From contig NZ_CP113063.1 of the NCBI RefSeq assembly GCF_026625785.1, forward strand, positions 1,798,001-1,862,000: 64,000 bases of DNA. Direction: 5' to 3'. Made by a program: the position numbers and the translations under genes. The notes beneath the pieces were generated by a model. It ran no database searches, had not been told where the DNA came from, and saw only the letters and a program-made list of their open reading frames with translations. This DNA is from Gordonia sp. SL306 (GTDB lineage Bacteria; Actinomycetota; Actinomycetes; Mycobacteriales; Mycobacteriaceae). Below, piece after piece: positions 9,098-18,176 of the stretch (position 1 is the first letter of the stretch; each line of letters begins with the position of its first letter).

Positions 9098-9826
9098 TCA
9101 CTGCCCGCTGATCGTGCTCAGCAACGCTCGTGGGCGCGCCAACGCCAGTTCGCGAACGTGGTTGCGCAACAGCGTCCACGTCGGGCAGTCACACCGAGCG
9201 GCCACACCGGTGGCATCGATCCCCCGGTTCCGGCACAACGCGATCGCTCGCGACAGGTGGAAGTCCTGCGTGATGATCACCGCGGCAGTGACGCCGAAAT
9301 CCTCGTGAGCTCGACGACAACTCGCCTCGGTGTCCATGCCGAGCGGGTCGTCGGTGATGTCGTCGGCGTCGACGCCGTGTTGCTCGAGATAACGTCGCAT
9401 CACCGCGGGCTCATCTCCTGCGGCAGCGGAACCGTTGCCCGAGTTGATGATCCGTGCAACGCGTCCGGAGCGGTAGAGGTCGACCGCGGTGTCTAGACGG
9501 CCGCGCACATAGTCACCGGGCTCGCCGTCGTCCACCAGCGATCCGAGTACCAGGGCCGTCGAACCGGCCGGGACGTCGGCCTCGTCGAGCACTCGTGCCG
9601 ACGACGAGACGTACACCCAGGTGGCCGCGATCGTGATGATCAGCTCGACGGTCACGACGACGACGAGTACCGCCCGGGCTGCCGGATGCACGATCTCACG
9701 GTAGGCGATCGCACCTCCGCCGCCACCGGCTGCTGAGTCGTTTCTCACCACTTGGCTCAATCGGGAGATGGGGCCCGGTCGGGGGCTGATACTGAGATGA
9801 TCGCACTGCCCGCACGGTGCCCCCAC
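9098..9826 (-). CDS. YdcF/SanA family (DUF218) membrane-anchored protein
   Basis: 242 residues. One N-terminal transmembrane helix (VLVVVVTVELIITIAATWVYV) precedes a DUF218 domain with the blocks TALVLGSLVDDGEPGDYVRGRL, SGNGS, DTEASCRRAHEDFG and IITQDFHLSRAIALC, all typical of SanA/YdcF proteins linked to envelope integrity. The biochemical activity of the family is poorly defined. The first ~25 residues may be non-coding; a GTG near 9749 gives a more usual N terminus. It is convergent with the acyltransferase and divergent from the WS/DGAT gene. Confidence 0.82.
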   Translation of the reverse strand: MGAPCGQCDHLSISPRPGPISRLSQVVRNDSAAGGGGGAIAYREIVHPAARAVLVVVVTVELIITIAATWVYVSSSARVLDEADVPAGSTALVLGSLVDDGEPGDYVRGRLDTAVDLYRSGRVARIINSGNGSAAAGDEPAVMRRYLEQHGVDADDITDDPLGMDTEASCRRAHEDFGVTAAVIITQDFHLSRAIALCRNRGIDATGVAARCDCPTWTLLRNHVRELALARPRALLSTISGQ

Positions 9827-9849
9827 CCCAAGATCCAGAGGTCACCACG

Positions 9850-11250
9850 ATGCCCTACATGCCAGTCACCGAATCCATGTTCCTGATCGCGGAGACCCGC
9901 GAGCAACCGATGCACGTCGGCGGACTCCAGCTGTTCGTGCCCAGGGAGGGACAATCGGGAACCGAACTCGCCGAGGAGATCTTCGAGACTTTCCAGGGCT
10001 GCACCGATGTGCGCCGTCTGTTCCGCAAGCGCCCCGCATCTCCGGCATCACTGTTCGGCTACGCCGCCTGGTCCCACGACGAGGAGATCGACTTCGACTA
10101 CCACGTGCGTCGGGCCGTGCTGCCGCGCCCGGGTCGCATCCGCGAACTGCTGCGCTACGTGTCGCTCAACCACAGCGCCCTGCTCGACCGCACCCGTCCG
10201 ATGTGGGAGCTCCACATCATCGACGGCCTCGAGGACGGCCGCGTCGCCATCTACACCAAGATCCATCACTCGCTCGTCGACGGCGTCTCGGCGCTGCGCC
10301 TCCTGGAGAACTCGCTGTCCACCGATCCCGACGATCGGAACGGCACCGCGTGGTGGGATCCCCGGCTCGTCCGACGATCAAGCAACTCGTCGTCGTCGGG
10401 TTCACGCATCCCGAAGCTCTCGGCGGTGGCCGGCCTTGTGGGGCAGGCCGTCGGCGTCGCCGGGCAGATCGTCGGGGCGGCGCCGGCCGCGGCCAGGGTC
10501 GCGTGGACCGCCGTCACCGACGACGACTTCTCCTCACCGTTCGTTCCGGCACCACGCACCATGCTCGACGTCTCGATCGGCAGCGCACGCCGATTCGCCG
10601 CCCAGCAGTGGCCGATGGAACGGCTCCGCGCGATCGCCTCGGCACTCGACATCACCCTCAACGACGTCATCGTCGCGATGTGCGGCGGGGCGCTGCGCTC
10701 TTACCTGATCGACCGCGACGACCTACCCGACACACCGCTCGTCGCGGCGATCCCCGTCTCGATGCACACCGACGACGCATCCGAGGGCAATCTGGTCACC
10801 GCCATCCTGGCGAACCTGGCGACCGATCAACCCGATCCGGAACGACGCCTGGCCACGGTGGTCGCCTCCACGCGTAAGGCGAAGCAGGTCATCCGTGGAC
10901 TGTCACCGCTCCAGGCGCTGATGTTCGGCGCCGCGGCGTTCGCGCCACTGGCCCTCGCGCCTGTCCCGGGTTTCGTCCGCTACACGCCGCCCCAGTTCAA
11001 CCTGATCATCAGCAACGTGCCAGGACCCTCCGAACAGCTCTACTGGAACGGCGCCCGGCTCGAAGGGGCGTATCCGGTGTCCATCGCGATGGAGGGTCTG
11101 GCGCTCAACATCACGGTCACGACCACGGCCGATCAGGTGAACTTCGGCCTCATCGGCGCACGCAAGGAACTACCCAGCCTGCAGCGACTCCTGACCCACC
11201 TCGACACCGCACTCGAGGAACTGGAGAAGGTCGCGGGAATCGTCGGCTGA
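9850..11250 (+). CDS. Wax ester synthase/diacylglycerol acyltransferase (WS/DGAT)
   Basis: 466 residues from the ATG at 9850 (MPYMPVTESMFLIAE), preceded by AGAGG. The condensing-enzyme motif HHSLVDG (HHxxxDG) lies near residue 139, with the second His as catalytic base. Further family blocks are TLNDVIVAMCGGALR, PVSMHTDDASEGNL and NLIISNVPGPSEQLYWNGA. The length is standard. These enzymes esterify diacylglycerol or fatty alcohol with acyl-CoA at the cytoplasmic membrane to make triacylglycerol or wax storage lipid, which accumulates in Gordonia, Rhodococcus and Mycobacterium. Genomes of this group carry many paralogs, so the physiological role of this copy is not determined. Confidence 0.93.
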   Translation: MPYMPVTESMFLIAETREQPMHVGGLQLFVPREGQSGTELAEEIFETFQGCTDVRRLFRKRPASPASLFGYAAWSHDEEIDFDYHVRRAVLPRPGRIRELLRYVSLNHSALLDRTRPMWELHIIDGLEDGRVAIYTKIHHSLVDGVSALRLLENSLSTDPDDRNGTAWWDPRLVRRSSNSSSSGSRIPKLSAVAGLVGQAVGVAGQIVGAAPAAARVAWTAVTDDDFSSPFVPAPRTMLDVSIGSARRFAAQQWPMERLRAIASALDITLNDVIVAMCGGALRSYLIDRDDLPDTPLVAAIPVSMHTDDASEGNLVTAILANLATDQPDPERRLATVVASTRKAKQVIRGLSPLQALMFGAAAFAPLALAPVPGFVRYTPPQFNLIISNVPGPSEQLYWNGARLEGAYPVSIAMEGLALNITVTTTADQVNFGLIGARKELPSLQRLLTHLDTALEELEKVAGIVG

Positions 11251-11333
11251 GGCCGGATCGCCTCTCGCGCACCTTGTTGCGTGATGCTTCCCACACCGAG
11301 CGCACGGATCCCACACCTGACTCGACAGTAAGT

Positions 11334-11345
11334 TACTCACGAGTA
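11334..11345. promoter_or_regulatory. Candidate operator dyad upstream of the FeS reductase gene
   Basis: TACTC-AC-GAGTA, a perfect 5-bp inverted repeat with a two-base centre. It lies 171 bases upstream of the likely start of the reductase gene, within the 265-base gap after the WS/DGAT gene. The rest of the gap shows no gene. The binding protein is unknown. Confidence 0.35.
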
Positions 11346-11515
11346 TCATCCACTGTGACAGTGGTGTCGGGACCGAGCGTTAGTTAGGTCATCCTTGGCA
11401 GCGCAACGCCCCCACAACAAACTACGGTTACCTGTAGTACACGTCGGCCCACGTGCGCCTGAGTCCTGCGCAAATGGGTCCGGCGATGACCTCAGAGAAA
11501 GGCCGGTACGCGCCC

Positions 11516-14500
11516 GTGACCTCCACGACGATTGCCATCGGCACGATCACGACGATCGTCAGCCTGTTCTGCTGGGCGATCTTCTTCCAAGGCATCAGCC
11601 GGATGGTCCGCACCATCAGCAAGGGCCAGAAGATCGACCGCTCCCGGATCTTCCCCATCCTGCCGCGCATGAAGACGGTGGTGATCGAGTTCGCGGCGCA
11701 CACGCGCATGGCGAAGTTCCGCACCGTCGGCTGGGCGCACTGGCTCGTCATGGTCGGCTTCCTACTGGGTTTCATCTTCGTCTTCGAGGCCTACGGACAG
11801 GCCTTCAACCCGGACTTCCACTGGCCATGGCTGGGTGTGTGGGGCCCATACGTCCTCGCCGAGGAACTGCTCGGCTGGGCGACGGTGATCGGCGGGGTCG
11901 CACTGGTCGTCATCCGGCAGCTGAATCACCCGCGTGTGCCCGAGCGGATGTCACGGTTCGCGGGCTCGAACTTCGGTGCCGCCTATTTCGTCGAGGCTGT
12001 CGTCATCATCGAGGGCCTCGGCATGCTCGGCGTGAAGCTGTTCAAGATCGCGTCGGGTATCGAGCATGCACCGATCTGGGCTTCGCCCACACTCCACTAC
12101 ATCGCGATGCCTTTCGAAGGCGTGCCGGAGTGGTCGGTCTCCGCGATGGCCGTCGTCAAGTTGCTGTCGGCGATGATCTGGCTCGCCGTGGTGGGACGCA
12201 ACATCAACTGGGGCGTCGCTTGGCACCGTTTCGCCGCGTTCTTCAACATCTACTTCAAGCGTGAGGCCGACGGCGGAGTCGCACTCGGCGCACTCAAGCC
12301 GATGATCAGCCAGGGGCAGGTCCTCGACATGGAGACCGCGGACCCCGATGTGGACGCATTCGGCGCCGGCAAGATCGAGGACTTCAGCTGGAAGGGCTGG
12401 CTCGACTTCACCACCTGCACCGAATGTGGTCGCTGCCAGAGCCAGTGCCCGGCCTGGAACACGGGTAAGCCGTTGTCACCCAAGCTCCTCATCATGTCGC
12501 TGCGCGATCACGGCTACGCGAAGGCGCCGTACCTGCTTGCCGGCGGCAAGAAGGACATGGGTGGCGACGAGGTCGGCCTCGTCGATGCCGACGGAAATGT
12601 GCTCGAGGACAAACTCGACGCGATCCCAGAGGCCGCGCGCGCAGAGGCCGCCCGCAAACTGGTCGGCGAGAGCAAGGGCGCACTCGGCGGCGGGAACGGC
12701 ATCGAGGCCACCGACGGCGAGTTCGACCCGTCGGAACTCGGCGCCGTCATCGACACCGAGACCCTGTGGAGCTGCACCACGTGCGGCGCTTGCGTGGAGC
12801 AGTGCCCGGTCGACATCGAGCATGTCGACCACATCCTGGACATGCGCCGCTACCAGGTGCTGATCGAGTCCGACTTCCCGACCGAGCTCGCGGGCATGTT
12901 CAAGAACTTGGAGAACAAGGGCAACCCGTGGGGCCAGAACTCCTCGGCGCGCACCAACTGGATCGACGAGATGGACATCGAGATCCCGGTGTTCGGCAAG
13001 GACGTCGAGTCGTTCGCAGGCTTCGAGTACCTGTTCTGGGTCGGTTGCGCAGGCGCCTACGAGGACCGCGCGAAGAAGACCACCAAGGCCGTCGCCGAAC
13101 TCCTCGACATCTCCGCGGTGAACTTCCTCGTCCTCGGCGAGGGTGAGACCTGCACCGGCGACTCGGCTCGCCGCGCGGGCAACGAGTTCCTGTTCCAGAT
13201 GCTCGCCCAGCAGAACATCGAGATGCTCGGCGAGGTCTTCGCGACCGCGCCCGAACAGCGCAAGAAGATCGTCGTCACCTGTGCGCACTGCTTCAACGCG
13301 CTGGGCAACGAGTACCCGCAGCTGGGCGCCACCTACGAGGTGGTCCACCACACCCAGCTGCTGAACCGGCTGGTCCGGGAGAAGCGACTGGTCCCGGTGG
13401 CACCGCTCGGCGAAGGCGTCACCTATCACGACCCCTGCTATCTGGGCCGCCACAACAAGGTCTACGACGCCCCGCGTGAGCTGATGGGCGCATCGGGATC
13501 GACGCTGACCGAGATGCCGCGCCACGGCGAGCGGTCGATGTGCTGCGGCGCAGGCGGCGCCCGCATGTGGATGGAAGAGCAGATCGGCAAGCGCATCAAC
13601 CTCGATCGCGTCGACGAGGCGCTCGACACCCTCGGTGCGTCGAAGGGTGATGCGCCGCAGAAGGTCGCGACCGGCTGCCCGTTCTGCCGCGTGATGCTGA
13701 CCGACGGCGTCACCGCACGCACCAGCGGCACCGAGCAGGAAGGCAAGATCGAGGTCGTCGACGTCGCGCAGCTGCTCCTCGATTCGGTCAAGCGTGGCGC
13801 TCCCGAGGTGAGCCGCGGGGGCCGCTATCTGGGTCCCGCTTCGGTGCCGGCCGCAGCGCAAGCCGCGCCGGCCACCGAGGAGAAGGAAGCGGATGCCGCA
13901 CCGACTGCCGCTGCCGCTGCGACCGCCACCGCGACGGAGGCCAAGCCGAAGCCCAAGGTCGGACTCGGCATGAAGGGCGGCAAGAAGCCCGGCGCCGCAG
14001 GGAAGACCGACGCCCCGGCCGCCGAGAAGGCCACCGAATCGGCACCGGCCGCGACGCCCGCAGCCGAGAAGAAGCCCGCCGCCAAGGGATTCGGCATGAA
14101 GGGCGGAGCCAAGCGCCCGGGTGCCGCCAAGCCCGAGGCCGGCTCTGCCGAGCCCGCACCCGCCGAGGCCGAGTCGTCGGCGGCCGTGGAATCCGCTGCG
14201 ACCGAGAAGAAGCCTGCGGCAAAGGGCTTCGGCATGGGCAGTGCAAAGCGTCCCGGCGCGAAGAAGCCGAACGCCGCCGCTGCCGACGCGGGGGTCACCG
14301 CGCCCGCGGAGAGCAACGTCGCCGAGGCAGAGTCCGCCCCCGAGGCATCGCCGACCGCGGACACGGAATCCGCCGGCGCCGCCGCCGTGACCGAGGAAAA
14401 GCCTGCCAAGGCCAAGGGATTCGGCATGTCGGCAGGCAAGAAGCGGCCGGGTGGAGTCGGCAAGGCAGCTGCGGTCCCCGCGGCCGCACCGTCGAGCGAG

Positions 14501-14893
14501 GCCGCACCCAGTGAGCCCGCAGAGTCGACCGAGGCCGCACCGGCCGAGACCGCAGAGTCGTCGGCCGAGCCCGTCGAGGCGTCGAGCGAATCCACCACCG
14601 CGGCAGTGACCGAGGAAAAGCCCGCCAAGGCCAAGGGATTCGGCATGTCGGCAGGCAAGAAGCGGCCGGGCGGAGCATCCAAGGCCACTGCGGCCGCACC
14701 GGCTCCGGCTGCCGCGCCTGAGTCGACGCCGGAACCGGAAGCTCCGGAGCCGGAAACGGAGACCGAGTCGGAAGCGGAGTCCGAGGAATCGACACCGTCG
14801 TCCAACGGCAGCCGGACCATCGCCGAGGCAAGCACATCGAAGGCGAAGGGATTCGGCATCGCCGCGGGCAAGAAGCGCCCCGGACACAGCTGA
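11516..14893 (+). CDS. Membrane-bound heterodisulfide-reductase-like iron-sulfur reductase with repetitive tail
   Basis: About 1125 residues from the GTG at 11516 (GAGAAAGG upstream; ATGs at 11474 and 11486 are alternatives). The N-terminal ~230 residues hold about five membrane helices. Then come two 4Fe-4S ferredoxin motifs (CTECGRCQSQCP near residue 302, CTTCGACVEQCP near 420) and two CCG-type domains (HDPCYLGRH...CCGAGGARMW; TCAHCFNALGNEYPQLG), as in HdrD/GlpC-type proteins. Residues ~762-1125 are a low-complexity Ala/Glu/Ser/Pro tail with six repeats of a KGFGM-GKKRPG module. The equivalent in M. tuberculosis is, from memory, Rv0338c, which also lies beside the aminotransferase. It presumably passes electrons between a cytoplasmic donor and quinone; the substrate is unknown. 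Confidence 0.85.
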   Translation: MTSTTIAIGTITTIVSLFCWAIFFQGISRMVRTISKGQKIDRSRIFPILPRMKTVVIEFAAHTRMAKFRTVGWAHWLVMVGFLLGFIFVFEAYGQAFNPDFHWPWLGVWGPYVLAEELLGWATVIGGVALVVIRQLNHPRVPERMSRFAGSNFGAAYFVEAVVIIEGLGMLGVKLFKIASGIEHAPIWASPTLHYIAMPFEGVPEWSVSAMAVVKLLSAMIWLAVVGRNINWGVAWHRFAAFFNIYFKREADGGVALGALKPMISQGQVLDMETADPDVDAFGAGKIEDFSWKGWLDFTTCTECGRCQSQCPAWNTGKPLSPKLLIMSLRDHGYAKAPYLLAGGKKDMGGDEVGLVDADGNVLEDKLDAIPEAARAEAARKLVGESKGALGGGNGIEATDGEFDPSELGAVIDTETLWSCTTCGACVEQCPVDIEHVDHILDMRRYQVLIESDFPTELAGMFKNLENKGNPWGQNSSARTNWIDEMDIEIPVFGKDVESFAGFEYLFWVGCAGAYEDRAKKTTKAVAELLDISAVNFLVLGEGETCTGDSARRAGNEFLFQMLAQQNIEMLGEVFATAPEQRKKIVVTCAHCFNALGNEYPQLGATYEVVHHTQLLNRLVREKRLVPVAPLGEGVTYHDPCYLGRHNKVYDAPRELMGASGSTLTEMPRHGERSMCCGAGGARMWMEEQIGKRINLDRVDEALDTLGASKGDAPQKVATGCPFCRVMLTDGVTARTSGTEQEGKIEVVDVAQLLLDSVKRGAPEVSRGGRYLGPASVPAAAQAAPATEEKEADAAPTAAAAATATATEAKPKPKVGLGMKGGKKPGAAGKTDAPAAEKATESAPAATPAAEKKPAAKGFGMKGGAKRPGAAKPEAGSAEPAPAEAESSAAVESAATEKKPAAKGFGMGSAKRPGAKKPNAAAADAGVTAPAESNVAEAESAPEASPTADTESAGAAAVTEEKPAKAKGFGMSAGKKRPGGVGKAAAVPAAAPSSEAAPSEPAESTEAAPAETAESSAEPVEASSESTTAAVTEEKPAKAKGFGMSAGKKRPGGASKATAAAPAPAAAPESTPEPEAPEPETETESEAESEESTPSSNGSRTIAEASTSKAKGFGIAAGKKRPGHS
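13946..14893 (+). repeat. Six degenerate in-frame repeats coding KGFGM-x-GKKRPG
   Basis: Units begin near 13946, 14068, 14206, 14398, 14620 and 14839. Each codes for K-P/A-(x)-K-G-F/L-G-M/I followed by a basic, Gly-rich (G)K-K/R-R-P-G box. Spacers of 22-60 residues are rich in Ala, Glu, Ser and Thr. Units 4 and 5 are nearly identical at DNA level, suggesting recent duplication. The sixth unit is the protein's C terminus. Confidence 0.9.
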
Positions 14894-14904
14894 TCCGTCC
14901 CGAC

Positions 14905-14940
14905 CACGTCGACCGCGCCCACAGTGGCGCGGTCGACGTG
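14905..14940 (+). terminator. Strong hairpin terminator after the FeS reductase gene
   Basis: A perfect 15-bp stem (CACGTCGACCGCGCC / GGCGCGGTCGACGTG) with loop CACAGT, starting 11 bases after the stop and followed by TTTCC. Its presence suggests that the aminotransferase gene is expressed at least partly from its own promoter in 14941-15001. Confidence 0.8.
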
Positions 14941-15001
14941 TTTCCGCACCCGAAGCGACACCCGGAAAACCGGTTTGCGCAGTGCTGTCACAATTGAACT
15001 C

Positions 15002-16255
15002 GTGAGTAGACCGCATGTATCGCATCTGAACCAGAACCTCAAGCCACTCGAGCAGTCGCAGAAGCTGCAGAACGTGTGCTACGAGATCCGGGGGCCGGTG
15101 CATGCGCATGCGGCACGACTCGAGGCCGAGGGCCACCGGATCATGAAGCTCAACATCGGCAACCCGGCCCTGTTCGGCTTCGAGGCACCCGATGTGATCA
15201 TGCGCGACATGATCCACGCCCTGCCGTATTCACAGGGGTACTCCGAGTCGGCGGGTGTGCTGTCGGCACGACGCGCTGTCGTCACCCGGTACGAGCTCAT
15301 CCCCGACTTCCCGTACTTCGACGTCGACGACGTGATCCTGGGCAACGGTGTGTCCGAGCTGATCACGATGACCATGCAGTCGCTGCTCAACGACGGCGAC
15401 GAAGTGCTCATCCCCTCGCCCGACTACCCGCTCTGGACCGCGATGACCGCGCTGTCGGGCGGGCGTGCGGTGCATTACCGCTGCGACGAGGACAACGGGT
15501 GGAACCCCGACATCGCCGACATCGCCTCGAAGATCACCGACCGCACCAAGGCGATCGTGATCATCAACCCCAACAACCCGACGGGCGCCGTCTACTCACG
15601 CGAGGTTCTCGAACAGCTCGTCGAGCTCGCCCGAGCGCATTCGCTGTTGATCATGGCCGACGAGATCTACGACAAGATCCTCTACGACGACGCAGAGCAC
15701 GTGAACGTGGCGTCGCTGGCCCCGGATCTCCTCTGCCTCACCTTCAACGGCCTGTCGAAGGCCTACCGGGTCTGTGGCTATCGAGCAGGCTGGCTGGTCC
15801 TCACCGGCCCGAAGGACCATGCGAGGGGATTCATCGAAGGTCTCGGGATCCTCGCCTCCACCCGACTCTGCTCCAACGTGCCCGGCCAGCATGCCATCCA
15901 GGTCGCGCTCGGTGGTTATCAGAGCATCGACGCGCTCGTCGAACCCGGCGGGCGTCTCTTCGAGCAGCGCAACGTCACCTGGGAGAAGCTCAACGAGATC
16001 CCCGGCGTGAGCTGTGTGAAGCCGATGGGCGCGCTCTACGCGTTCCCCCGCCTCGACCCCGAGGTGCACGAGATCCACAACGACGAATTGTTCGTCCAGG
16101 ACCTGCTCCTACAGGAGAAGATCCTGGTCGTACAGGGAACCGGCTTCAACCTCACCGACCACAACCATTTCCGGATCGTCACCCTCCCCTGGTCCCGCGA
16201 CCTCGGTGTCGCGATCGAGCGAATCGGGAACTTCCTGTCGTCGTATCGGCAGTGA
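15002..16255 (+). CDS. PLP-dependent aminotransferase, AlaT/AspC-like
   Basis: 417 residues from the GTG at 15002; the frame upstream runs through the terminator and is not coding. The class I fold is clear: LNIGNPALFGFEAPD at the N terminus, IINPNNPTGAVYS, the strand LLIMADEIYDKILYDD, and SKAYRVCGYRAGW with PLP Schiff-base Lys at residue 253. Length and motifs match alanine/glutamate-pyruvate transaminases of the AlaT subgroup. It follows the FeS reductase in the same order as in M. tuberculosis (from memory, Rv0337c), so this linkage is an old chromosomal arrangement rather than an acquired one. Confidence 0.88.
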   Translation: MSRPHVSHLNQNLKPLEQSQKLQNVCYEIRGPVHAHAARLEAEGHRIMKLNIGNPALFGFEAPDVIMRDMIHALPYSQGYSESAGVLSARRAVVTRYELIPDFPYFDVDDVILGNGVSELITMTMQSLLNDGDEVLIPSPDYPLWTAMTALSGGRAVHYRCDEDNGWNPDIADIASKITDRTKAIVIINPNNPTGAVYSREVLEQLVELARAHSLLIMADEIYDKILYDDAEHVNVASLAPDLLCLTFNGLSKAYRVCGYRAGWLVLTGPKDHARGFIEGLGILASTRLCSNVPGQHAIQVALGGYQSIDALVEPGGRLFEQRNVTWEKLNEIPGVSCVKPMGALYAFPRLDPEVHEIHNDELFVQDLLLQEKILVVQGTGFNLTDHNHFRIVTLPWSRDLGVAIERIGNFLSSYRQ

Positions 16256-16285
16256 CCTGCGCGGATGTGGTTCCGCAGGGATACA

Positions 16286-16302
16286 CGTGACGCTGCGTCA
16301 CG
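16286..16302. promoter_or_regulatory. Perfect 17-bp palindrome upstream of the EphD-like operon
   Basis: CGTGACGC-T-GCGTCACG, two perfect 8-bp arms around one base, centred 79 bases upstream of the ATG at 16373. It resembles a CRP/GlxR site (GTGA...TCAC), but the spacing is 7 rather than 6 bases. It is probably an operator; the regulator is unidentified. Confidence 0.5.
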
Positions 16303-16372
16303 GACACCCTGGTCAATTCCTGTGACGCTTGGTAACGTCTAACTCCATTCGATCGTCTCGAAGGGGAGTCGC

Positions 16373-18160
16373 ATGGTCGATTGGCGTAAGAGCAGTGTCA
16401 CCAACGACGGGGTTCACCTCGCCGTTTTCGAAGTGGCGGGATCGGCCGAGCCCGGTGTCGCCGACCCGCGTCCGACCGTCCTGCTGATCCACGGCTGGCC
16501 GGACACCCATCACCTGTGGACGCACGTCGCACCGGCGCTGGCCGAGGATTTTCGGGTGGTGGCCTACGACTGCCGCGGATTCGGGGAGAGTGACCGCCCC
16601 GACGGCGACGTCCGGTATCGGTTGAGCGCCCTCGCGGACGACTTGTTCGCGGTGGCCGAGGCCGTCAGCGCGGATCGGCCCGTCCACATCGTCGCCCACG
16701 ACTGGGGATCGGTACAGGCCTGGGAGGCGGTCACCCGACCGGGCGCGGAGCTGCGCATCGGATCGTTCGTCTCCGTGTCCGGGCCCAACCTCGACTACCT
16801 CGCCGACTGGGCCCGGCACAATCTCTCCCGACCGACTCCGCGCAAACTGGGACGCGCTCTTGCGCAAGCGAGTTCGTCGTCGTACACGGTCTTCTTCCAG
16901 CTACCCGTACTGCCGAAGATGTTCTTCGGCGCGGCGGGGACCCCAGCGGTGTGGCGCGAGTTCCTGCATCGGGTCGAGGGCACGCCACGGGAGAACGTGG
17001 TGGTCGCAGACACATTGGGCGACGACATGATCTCCGGCCTCCGGCTCTACCGGGCCAACATCAGGCACAAGCTCCGCAATCCGGAGTCACGGCCGACGGC
17101 GGTCCCGGTGCTCGAGCTGGTCAACGAGCGAGACATCGCGCTACGCCCCGCGATCTTCGACGACACCTACCGGCACGCCCAGCGACTGTGGCGACGCAAC
17201 ACCCCGACCGGGCACTGGCTGCCGTACACACGGCCCGGGTATCTTGCTGATGTGGCACGAGAGTTCATCGCCACGCACTCCACGGGCTCGCGGACCGACA
17301 CCGCGGGTCGGATCGACCGCGCGCGAGTGTTCAGCAGGCCGAATCCCCTGTCCGGCAAGCTCGCCGTGATCACCGGTGCAGGCAGCGGCATCGGCCGCGC
17401 CACTGCGCGGGCCCTCGCCGAGCGTGGATGCGAACTCGTCCTGGCCGACATCGACACCGCCGCCGTCGAGGAGACGGTCCAGGAGAGCAAGGCCGCAGGC
17501 GCCCTGGCATCGTCGTATGAACTCGACGTCTCCGATACCGCGGCGGTCGCGGACTTCGCCGGTGTCGTCCGCACCAGGCATGGTGTCCCGGACATCGTCG
17601 TCAACAATGCCGGCATCGGTCTGGCCGGTGGTGCTCTCGACGCGACCGACGAACAGATCGATCGCTTGCTGGACGTGAATCTGCGCGGGGTGGTCTCCGG
17701 CAGTAGGGCATTCGGCAGGCAGATGGTCGAGCGTGGCGTTGGTGGGCACATCGTCAACATCGCTTCCGCCGCCGCCTTCACACCGCAGCGCACGCTCGGG
17801 GTGTATGCGGCATCCAAGGCCGGCGTGTTGCTGTTCTCCGAATCGCTGCGAGCGGAACTGGCCGAACACCGGATCGGCGTCACGGCCATCTGTCCGGGCA
17901 TCGTGGACACCGCCATCGTGGGCAACACCCCGATCGCCGGACTGGACGCGACACATGAAGCAGCCGAACAAGATCGGCTCGCCGGCCTGTACCGTCGACG
18001 CGGCTTCACCCCGGACAGGGTCGCCGACGACATCGTCCGCGCCATCATCCGGGACAAGGCGGTCGTCCCGGTGACGGCCGAAGCCAAGATCGGCTATCGC
18101 ATCTATCGATTCACACCCTGGCTGTCGCGCTTCGCGGCGCGCCAGAAGGTCACCCGCTAG
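16373..18160 (+). CDS. ephD: EphD-like epoxide hydrolase-short-chain dehydrogenase fusion
   Basis: 595 residues, the length expected for mycobacterial EphD. Residues ~1-300 form an alpha/beta hydrolase with the oxyanion block LLIHGWPDTHHLW and the nucleophile elbow AHDWGSV (Asp110, the epoxide-hydrolase-type nucleophile). A C-terminal loop holds the catalytic His (GHWLPY). Residues ~325-595 are a classical SDR domain: TGAGSGIG for NAD(P), NNAGIG, and catalytic YAASK (Tyr478, Lys482). The ATG has an AAGGGGAG site. The fusion implies hydration of an epoxide followed by oxidation of the diol. It is first in an apparent operon with a PF10118 protein and a flavin/2Fe-2S reductase. EphD is linked in mycobacteria to mycolic-acid metabolism; the substrate here is inferred to be a lipid. 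Confidence 0.88.
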   Translation: MVDWRKSSVTNDGVHLAVFEVAGSAEPGVADPRPTVLLIHGWPDTHHLWTHVAPALAEDFRVVAYDCRGFGESDRPDGDVRYRLSALADDLFAVAEAVSADRPVHIVAHDWGSVQAWEAVTRPGAELRIGSFVSVSGPNLDYLADWARHNLSRPTPRKLGRALAQASSSSYTVFFQLPVLPKMFFGAAGTPAVWREFLHRVEGTPRENVVVADTLGDDMISGLRLYRANIRHKLRNPESRPTAVPVLELVNERDIALRPAIFDDTYRHAQRLWRRNTPTGHWLPYTRPGYLADVAREFIATHSTGSRTDTAGRIDRARVFSRPNPLSGKLAVITGAGSGIGRATARALAERGCELVLADIDTAAVEETVQESKAAGALASSYELDVSDTAAVADFAGVVRTRHGVPDIVVNNAGIGLAGGALDATDEQIDRLLDVNLRGVVSGSRAFGRQMVERGVGGHIVNIASAAAFTPQRTLGVYAASKAGVLLFSESLRAELAEHRIGVTAICPGIVDTAIVGNTPIAGLDATHEAAEQDRLAGLYRRRGFTPDRVADDIVRAIIRDKAVVPVTAEAKIGYRIYRFTPWLSRFAARQKVTR

Positions 18161-18176
18161 AGAGGATTCGACGACG

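Noticed and set aside
12476..15217. A 913-codon open frame on the minus strand
   Set aside because: It lies antisense to the FeS reductase and aminotransferase genes, has Arg/Gly/Leu-rich low-complexity translation, and arises from GC-biased third positions.
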